Origin: Methanoculleus sp. UBA430
GTDB taxonomy: Archaea; Halobacteriota; Methanomicrobia; Methanomicrobiales; Methanoculleaceae
Assembly (NCBI RefSeq): GCF_002506585.1
Contig: NZ_DAXW01000009.1
Coordinates: 260,346-324,345 of the forward strand
Direction of reading: 5' to 3'
Length of the DNA stretch: 64,000 nucleotides
The notes below the pieces were generated by a model that saw nothing but the letters and a program-made list of their open reading frames with translations, ran no database searches and was not told the origin of the DNA. How positions within the stretch are numbered: the first letter of the stretch is position 1; each line of letters opens with the position of its first letter. The translations under genes were made by a program, and so were the position numbers. Positions 59,080 to 64,000 of this stretch are shown in pieces.

Positions 59080-59712
59080 CTACACCCGGATCTCAAGGCG
59101 GCGCTTGAGTTCAGCGATCGCCTCGTCTTTCCCGGGAAGATCTGACTCCTGGAGTGAACTGATGTTCTCCTCGATAGACGTGGCGAGCCAATCGTTCGGG
59201 ACGCCGGATGCCGGAAAGAGTTCCTGCCACTCGTCGGAACCGAACGGGATTACCTTGACCAGTTTCCCGAGAATGTTCCAATCGACGACCTTATAGTCCT
59301 CGCCGGTGCTGGTATCTGCGACCTGTATCGAGCGGTCCTCATTGCACCCGATGACCCGCCCGTGGATGACATAGACACTCACTTCATTTTTATCGGTGAA
59401 GGAGATCTGGACCACGTCACCCGGCTGCGGACTCTCGGGCACCATGTAGAGGACGATATCGCCCGGGTACATCAGGTCAGGTTCATAACGGTCTGCGATG
59501 CCGATATACCCGGTATCGGAGACATAGAGCCGGAGATACTCCTGGTAGAACTTCCGGACGATCCAGTAGACTGCTCCCGGGTGTGTCTCCGCCAGTTTCA
59601 GGAGGAGATTGTGGATAGCACTCGGGATGCTCTCCGGCCGCTCCAGCACCTCACGCGCCAGCCTCTCGTACGCTTCTACAACCCCGGCATCTGTCTGCAT
59701 TATTTCTGCCAT
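59080..59712 (-). CDS. Protein with an S26/LexA-like beta domain lacking the catalytic serine
   Basis: A 210-residue soluble protein. Helical N-terminus (1-60), then a segment (about 76-155) that reads like a signal peptidase I/LexA fold: Met-Tyr-Pro-Gly-Asp-Ile-Val (81-87), Gln-Pro-Gly-Asp-Val-Val (96-101), Val-Ile-His-Gly-Arg-Val (115-120) and Gly-Lys-Leu-Val-Lys-Val-Ile-Pro (149-156). The catalytic Ser of the Ser-Met-x-Pro motif is not seen (Pro-Asp-Leu-Met-Tyr instead) and there is no membrane helix. Family assignment is by eye and tentative; it may be non-peptidase. Confidence 0.5.
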   Translation of the reverse strand: MAEIMQTDAGVVEAYERLAREVLERPESIPSAIHNLLLKLAETHPGAVYWIVRKFYQEYLRLYVSDTGYIGIADRYEPDLMYPGDIVLYMVPESPQPGDVVQISFTDKNEVSVYVIHGRVIGCNEDRSIQVADTSTGEDYKVVDWNILGKLVKVIPFGSDEWQELFPASGVPNDWLATSIEENISSLQESDLPGKDEAIAELKRRLEIRV

Positions 59713-59942
59713 ACTAACAAACCCCGCCGCATAGTACCGGTAGTAGCATAAAAGTGTTCCTTCGGATCTTCCGGTGCTCCGTCCATACCGACCACACCTT
59801 CACCTCGTGATCAGTCGGGGAGAAGAGAATTAAGAGAATCCACTGATAACCGCCACAGGACACCTGTTGCAGCACCGGGGAGGGAGAGAACTATAATACT
59901 TATATTCGACCATGACCATACAGTAAAGCAGAGGATATTGAT

Positions 59943-60356
59943 ATGGGTGGCATAAAGGATTCCACGTATCTGGATGTCAAGAAGACCCTTGCCCGGCGGT
60001 TCTCTTCCCGGGACGGGTGGCAGTGTGCATCGTCTCCCGCCGGGAGTGTTCAGCCGGAGTGCGTGCTCTCCCGCCGGGTCGCCGGCAGGACGGAGCGGGT
60101 GCTCGTGAACGTGAATATGGCCCCTGTGGTCCAGGCAGGTGCCGTCGAGGCGCTCCAGGCTGCTGCAAGCGCCGGCAGCGTCGATAAGGCGGTCCTGGTC
60201 GTACCCGGCGGGGCAGACGTCTCCCGGGTTCCGGCAGGGATTGATGTTATCGAGCTGGGTACCTGGCAGGTCGTCAGCGGCCGCATTGCCTGGTCAAAGA
60301 ATATCGAACGCAGCGCCTTCCTCGAGGAAGAGCGTGTAAAAAGGGGTCTCGCGTAA
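59943..60356 (+). CDS. Hypothetical small protein
   Basis: A 137-residue soluble protein with alternating beta and helix: Val-Leu-Val-Asn-Val-Asn near residue 58, Lys-Ala-Val-Leu-Val-Val-Pro near residue 82 and Ile-Asp-Val-Ile-Glu-Leu near residue 99. This spacing could be an alpha/beta nuclease-like core, but no catalytic triplet is clear. The promoter region upstream is AT-rich (AACTATAATACTTATATTCG, about 59890-59909). It is convergent with the DNA polymerase gene (22-base gap). I do not recognise it. Confidence 0.55.
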   Translation: MGGIKDSTYLDVKKTLARRFSSRDGWQCASSPAGSVQPECVLSRRVAGRTERVLVNVNMAPVVQAGAVEALQAAASAGSVDKAVLVVPGGADVSRVPAGIDVIELGTWQVVSGRIAWSKNIERSAFLEEERVKRGLA

Positions 60357-60378
60357 GGCACCCCCTCAAAACCTTTTC

Positions 60379-62829
60379 TTATAATCCGAAATCAAAGAGC
60401 GTCGTCCGTGACGGATCGACGTCGTGCCAGTCCCACCCGAGCGGCTCGATGATCCGCGAGAGGGGACTCTTGAGTGTCTTTTCAAGCATCGTCTCCCAGT
60501 CGACGACGAACTCCGGCGGCACCTGGTCGGCGTACTCGAAGCAGATCACGTCCGTCCTCGGGTACTTCGCCGTGACGGCCTTAATGTAGACGCGCTTGGG
60601 CTTGCTGCCCCGCTTGAAGTCGGTCCCGAGATATCTGTTCGAGTACTTGGCGCCCCGGATATGGGCGTCGTCGTTCTCGTAACTATCCAGGTTCTTCCCG
60701 ATCCCGCCGGGAATACCGGCTTCATCGAGAGGGTACTCCCCTCGACGGTACTTCCTGATGACGTCGCGGAGATACGCCTGCACGTCGCTGAATGCGTCCC
60801 CGCGGAGTATCATCTCGATGACGGTGCGCTGCACCTCCCGCGTGATCTGCGGCGAATCGCTCCGTCGGATCTCGAACCCGACGACATCGATCTCATCGAC
60901 GTCCTTGCCCTCCTTCCAGACCAGATGCCCGGCGTAGCGCTTTTTCTTGCCTGCCTGGAAGAAACGGCGGTAGACCTTCTCGAACTTGATGGAGAAGTAG
61001 TGGGTATCGGCGTTCAACTCGGCCTTCGCGAAGTCGCTGTAACTCGCGTTCAACCGGGCTTCGATCGTCCTCGCCCTTGCGATCGTCTCCGAGAGATCTC
61101 CCGGCGGAACCTGCACCATGCACGAGTCAGTGTCCCCGTAGAGGACCGTGTAGCCGAGGTCGGTGATGATGTCGCGGGTGTGCCTGATGATTGCCCGCCC
61201 GACCGACGTGACGGCCGACCCGATCTCGCGGTCATAGAGCCTGAACCGGGTGTAACCCGATACCCCGTAGTAGGAGTTCATGATCACCTTCAGAACGTTC
61301 TGCTGGAGGTCGTAGAGGACGTACTCCGGCGACCCGAAGGGGAACTGGTTGCGCAGGCGCTTGCGCTCGTCGCGCTCCACGAGGAGTTCTGAAATGATGC
61401 TCCGGGTCAGTCCGTCCGGCTCCCGGGAGAACCGGACGCCGTTCGGCGCCCGGAGTTCGCCTTCCGGGTTCTTCGTCTCGGGCGAGGCGTTGATCGTCAT
61501 CATCGCCATCGGGTAGAGTGATTTCAGGTCGAGGACCACCACGTTCTCCCGGAGGCCGGTGGCTGGCTCAAAGACGGTCGCCCCCTCAAACTCATCCCCG
61601 GCGGCGAGCCCCTTTGAGGGAAGGACGAATGTGCCCCACGCTTTTCGAAGGACATAGATATCGATGACGTTCGACGAGTTCAGCGTCCGGTCGAGCGGGC
61701 ACCCGACGTACCGGGAGATCTCCCGGTAGAACTCGATAATGTTGTTCTTTTTATCGATCCCGACGCAGAGTTCGACATCCCGGCAGTTGTACTCCACAAG
61801 CCGTGCGGGGTCGGACCGCCAGAGCGCCGTGATCGTCCCGCTGTAGCGGACCTTCGTCACGCCGAGTTCCTCCTCGGCGATCGCATCAAGCCGGTAGGAC
61901 TCCTTCTGGGCCTGGTGCATCTTCCGGTAGGCGGAAAGAAGGTCGAAGAGTGCCCGTCCACGGATGGCGTCTCGTTCGGTCTGCCCCGGGAGGCGCGCGA
62001 GGTCCTCGGTTCGGAGGCCGATCGCTGCCATCCGTTTCAGGATATACGGAATGTCGAACTCCACAAAGTTCCAGCCCGAGAGGATGTCCGGGTCGCGCTC
62101 CCTGATGTAGGCAACAAGCCCGCGGAGCATCGAGACCTCATCGGGGTAGCGGACGACCCGGTGCTGCTCATGAACGCGGAGCGCAGGGTCGTCGACGGGC
62201 GCATCGCCCGGCACCCCGCCAGGCTGCCAGAGGAGGGTCGTGTAGTCGTCATCGAACGAGTCCCAGCAGGTGACGCAGATGATCGGGTCGCGTTCGGGCT
62301 CGGGGAACCCCTGCTCGTCCACGCACTCGATATCCATGATGCAGGTGCGCGCGGGAGCCGCGACGCTGGACGGTGCGAGTTCGCGGTAGTCGACCACGGA
62401 GGTCCCCGCGGGAAGTTCCACGCCGGCGGAGAGGCCGCAGTCTATCATGAATCGGGTGGCGAACGGAATATCGGCCTCGTAGTGCTCGCTAAATAGATTG
62501 CGGACGTCACGGACATCGCCGGGGCGCCGGGTGTAAAGGCGCCGGAGCGGCTCGCCGCGGATGGAGCGGTAGGTCGTGCCGGGCTCCAGATCGACCTCAC
62601 GCGGGAGGGGGGCAGCGTCCGCCAGGCTTGCCGGCACGTAGAAGTAGGGTCGGAACCCGGTCACATCGACCCGGACCGCTCGCCCGGAGGCGTCACGGCC
62701 GAATATATGGATGACCGGGATCTCGGCCCCGACGCTATACTCCACCTGGTGGATGCCGATCCGGGCCTTTCTGAAATCGTCCAGGGTAGCCGCGGTGCTC
62801 ATGCGTGATCCCGGCACCTGATCAGCCAT
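60379..62829 (-). CDS. polB: DNA polymerase, family B
   Basis: An 816-residue replicative polymerase. Exonuclease motif I Ile-Met-Asp-Ile-Glu-Cys near residue 163; polymerase motif A Asp-Leu-Lys-Ser-Leu-Tyr-Pro near residue 439; motif C Tyr-Gly-Asp-Thr-Asp-Ser near residue 564; and the Lys-x3-Asn-Ser-x-Tyr-Gly motif B near 520. The ATG at 62829 overlaps the end of the malate dehydrogenase gene by 8 bp; another ATG at 62802 lies nine codons in. A further upstream in-frame ATG (62988) lies inside that gene and is rejected. Intein is absent. Confidence 0.95.
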   Translation of the reverse strand: MADQVPGSRMSTAATLDDFRKARIGIHQVEYSVGAEIPVIHIFGRDASGRAVRVDVTGFRPYFYVPASLADAAPLPREVDLEPGTTYRSIRGEPLRRLYTRRPGDVRDVRNLFSEHYEADIPFATRFMIDCGLSAGVELPAGTSVVDYRELAPSSVAAPARTCIMDIECVDEQGFPEPERDPIICVTCWDSFDDDYTTLLWQPGGVPGDAPVDDPALRVHEQHRVVRYPDEVSMLRGLVAYIRERDPDILSGWNFVEFDIPYILKRMAAIGLRTEDLARLPGQTERDAIRGRALFDLLSAYRKMHQAQKESYRLDAIAEEELGVTKVRYSGTITALWRSDPARLVEYNCRDVELCVGIDKKNNIIEFYREISRYVGCPLDRTLNSSNVIDIYVLRKAWGTFVLPSKGLAAGDEFEGATVFEPATGLRENVVVLDLKSLYPMAMMTINASPETKNPEGELRAPNGVRFSREPDGLTRSIISELLVERDERKRLRNQFPFGSPEYVLYDLQQNVLKVIMNSYYGVSGYTRFRLYDREIGSAVTSVGRAIIRHTRDIITDLGYTVLYGDTDSCMVQVPPGDLSETIARARTIEARLNASYSDFAKAELNADTHYFSIKFEKVYRRFFQAGKKKRYAGHLVWKEGKDVDEIDVVGFEIRRSDSPQITREVQRTVIEMILRGDAFSDVQAYLRDVIRKYRRGEYPLDEAGIPGGIGKNLDSYENDDAHIRGAKYSNRYLGTDFKRGSKPKRVYIKAVTAKYPRTDVICFEYADQVPPEFVVDWETMLEKTLKSPLSRIIEPLGWDWHDVDPSRTTLFDFGL

Positions 62830-63688
62830 CGAATCTCCTGCAGAGGTCCTGCACGAACGCTCCCGCCTTCGCCATCCTCGCATCCTCCCACGGATCGAGG
62901 TCCCATTCCTCGATGCCGAGGATGCCTTCCCGGCCGATCCGGGCAGGGACGCCGAGCGAGCAGCCCGAGAGACCGTATTCACCGTCAAGCACGCATGAGC
63001 AGGGGAGTACCTCCCGCCGGTCGTCGAGAACCGCGCGTATCAGCATGGCTATGTGGTACGCGGGACCGAAGACCGTGCCCCCCTTGCCGCGGATCACCTC
63101 CATGCTTGCCCCCTGCATCCGCGAAAGGATCGCTTCCCGCTGTTTTTGGCCGACAACCTCACCGGTCTTAGAGAAGAGCGGCACCTGGTGCTCGCCGTGC
63201 TCGCCAAGCACCCAGCCAGGCCCGGGGATTCCCGCATCCTTGAGGAAGCGAGTAAAGCGAGCGCTGTCGAGCTGGCCACCGAACCCGATGCACCGTTGCC
63301 GGTCGATGCCCATCATCTTCCAGAGGCCGTAGTTGTTTGCGTCCATGGGGTTCGTGACAGTGATGACGATCCCGTCAAATCCTCGCAGAAATTCGCTGCA
63401 GCGCTTCACCACGGGGATGTTGGCCTCGATGAGGTCGGCCCGGGTCTTTATGTCGGGCGTCCTCGGGGTGCCTGCTTCGAAGACGAAGATGTCAGCCTCC
63501 CGTATCGCCGCCGTATCGGTAGAGATCGTGACATCAATACCCGTGTGCTGCAGGTCAAGCACCTGTGCCCGGAGAATGGGCTCGTAGACGTCGTAAACGA
63601 TGATCTCATCGGCGAGACCGAGCGCGGCGGAGAGGAACGCTGTCTCGCCCCCCACCTTTCCTACACCTAAGATTGCGAGCGAGGTCAT
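62822..63688 (-). CDS. mdh: Malate/lactate dehydrogenase family
   Basis: A 288-residue NAD(P)-dependent dehydrogenase of the LDH/MDH family. The Rossmann motif Gly-Val-Gly-Lys-Val-Gly-Gly at residues 7-13, Thr-Asn-Pro-Met-Asp near residue 112, and the catalytic region Gly-Glu-His-Gly-Glu-His near 158 are present. Arg in the Thr-Pro-Arg-Thr-Pro segment near residue 76 suggests malate as substrate, using residues known for this family. With the fumarase at 18.6 kb it would supply fumarate for the reductive pathway. It overlaps polB by 8 bp. Confidence 0.88.
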   Translation of the reverse strand: MTSLAILGVGKVGGETAFLSAALGLADEIIVYDVYEPILRAQVLDLQHTGIDVTISTDTAAIREADIFVFEAGTPRTPDIKTRADLIEANIPVVKRCSEFLRGFDGIVITVTNPMDANNYGLWKMMGIDRQRCIGFGGQLDSARFTRFLKDAGIPGPGWVLGEHGEHQVPLFSKTGEVVGQKQREAILSRMQGASMEVIRGKGGTVFGPAYHIAMLIRAVLDDRREVLPCSCVLDGEYGLSGCSLGVPARIGREGILGIEEWDLDPWEDARMAKAGAFVQDLCRRFDG

Positions 63689-63860
63689 AGTATCGGTCCT
63701 GATTCTCTATATCGGCAGAGATTGTGCGCGCAAAGAAGCCCCGCTTCACGGAGAATAACGATCCGGCAGGGGAAAGGGACGTCTTACCGCCTTCCATACC
63801 GGGATCCGGGCTCCGGAGAGCGAATCTCAATCGTCCCTTGCTAGTACACTTGGCGCGAGA

Positions 63861-63871
63861 GTATAATAATA
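63861..63871 (+). promoter_or_regulatory. TATA box of pyrD
   Basis: GTATAATAATA, 22-32 nt before the pyrD ATG in otherwise GC-rich DNA. The divergent malate dehydrogenase starts 205 bp away, so the two genes have separate promoters. Confidence 0.55.
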
Positions 63872-63892
63872 CCCTCCTCCCACCTATTTTCA

Positions 63893-64000
63893 ATGGTTGC
63901 GCTTTATCCAGGCCCCATTGAGGTCGGTGGCATCCAGTTGAAGAATCATCTTCTCCTGGCAGCCGGCATCCTCGGAACCACCGGGGCATCGCTCGCCCGC
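63893..64000 (+). CDS. pyrD: Dihydroorotate dehydrogenase, N-terminal fragment (runs off the window end)
   Basis: A plus-strand start at ATG 63893 gives 36 codons up to the window edge. The sequence Leu-Lys-Asn-x-Leu-Leu-Leu-Ala-Ala-Gly-Ile-Leu-Gly-Thr-Thr-Gly matches the start of class 1 dihydroorotate dehydrogenases, which make orotate in pyrimidine synthesis. GTATAATAATA (about 63861-63871) is a good TATA box 22 nt upstream, suggesting a short leader. The rest is outside the window. Confidence 0.8.
   Translation, partial: MVALYPGPIEVGGIQLKNHLLLAAGILGTTGASLAR

Overview
The window is high-GC DNA from a methanogenic archaeon, most probably a member of the Methanomicrobiales close to Methanoculleus. 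The lineage call rests on gene content: two methanogenesis marker proteins (Mmp2-like and MtxX/Mmp4), an archaeal histone, family-B DNA polymerase, large RFC subunit, archaeal GatDE amidotransferase, archaeal-type SAM synthetase, archaemetzincin, DUF2070, UPF0146 and UPF0212 proteins, and a reductive partial TCA set (fumarase, 2-oxoglutarate:ferredoxin oxidoreductase, succinyl-CoA synthetase). TATA-like boxes and short oligo-T terminators also look archaeal. The genus is an inference; no database search was run.

Layout. 1-3.4 kb: a probable arsenic/redox island, with an ArsR-like regulator (cut by the window edge) divergent from an ArsP-type permease, a small Cys-Cys protein and a thioredoxin-fold protein, followed by decayed remnants and tRNA-Leu(UAA). 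3.4-14.3 kb: mostly minus-strand housekeeping genes (aminotransferase, DUF2070, PfkB kinase, UPF0212, nitroreductase, an RGG-tailed small protein, gatE, gatD, argH). 14.3-15.3 kb: a 1-kb gene-free tract made largely of small hairpins. 15.3-18.5 kb: a nitrate/sulfonate-type ABC transporter and ribosomal protein L10e/L16. 18.6-25.5 kb: a tightly overlapped nine-gene run (fumarase alpha/beta, korDABC, sucCD and a DacZ-type c-di-AMP cyclase). 25.5-29.0 kb: SAM synthetase and hisG-hisA-hisB. 29.3-31.4 kb: histone and the two methanogenesis marker genes. 31.7-34.0 kb: rfcL, UPF0146 and archaemetzincin. 34.2-36.5 kb: a cassette of Usp, NhaD/ArsB-type antiporter and Usp. 36.5-37.2 kb: a hairpin-bounded mobile-element remnant.

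37.2-43.8 kb: a membrane-anchored acetolactate decarboxylase-like protein, a cytosine-deaminase-like protein, a HEAT-repeat protein, the nadX-nadA-nadC NAD pathway and a MiaB-type methylthiotransferase. 43.9-46.8 kb: a DtxR/MntR-like regulator and a zinc/manganese-type ABC transporter. 46.9-53.4 kb: unknown proteins, serS, a frameshifted wHTH-PAS pseudogene, an ABC-2 exporter and a nucleobase permease. 53.4-56.3 kb: two identical tRNA-Ile(GAU) genes and iorAB. 56.4-64.0 kb: an Rsm22-like methyltransferase, a beta-solenoid membrane protein, a protein resembling a signal peptidase without its serine, DNA polymerase B, malate dehydrogenase, and the start of pyrD.

How the genes work together: malate dehydrogenase, fumarase, succinyl-CoA synthetase and KOR supply most steps from oxaloacetate to 2-oxoglutarate in the reductive direction; fumarate reductase is not in the window. 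Many metabolic genes overlap by 4 bp (ATGA, GTGA or TTGA), implying translational coupling. No CRISPR array, intact transposase or rRNA was seen.
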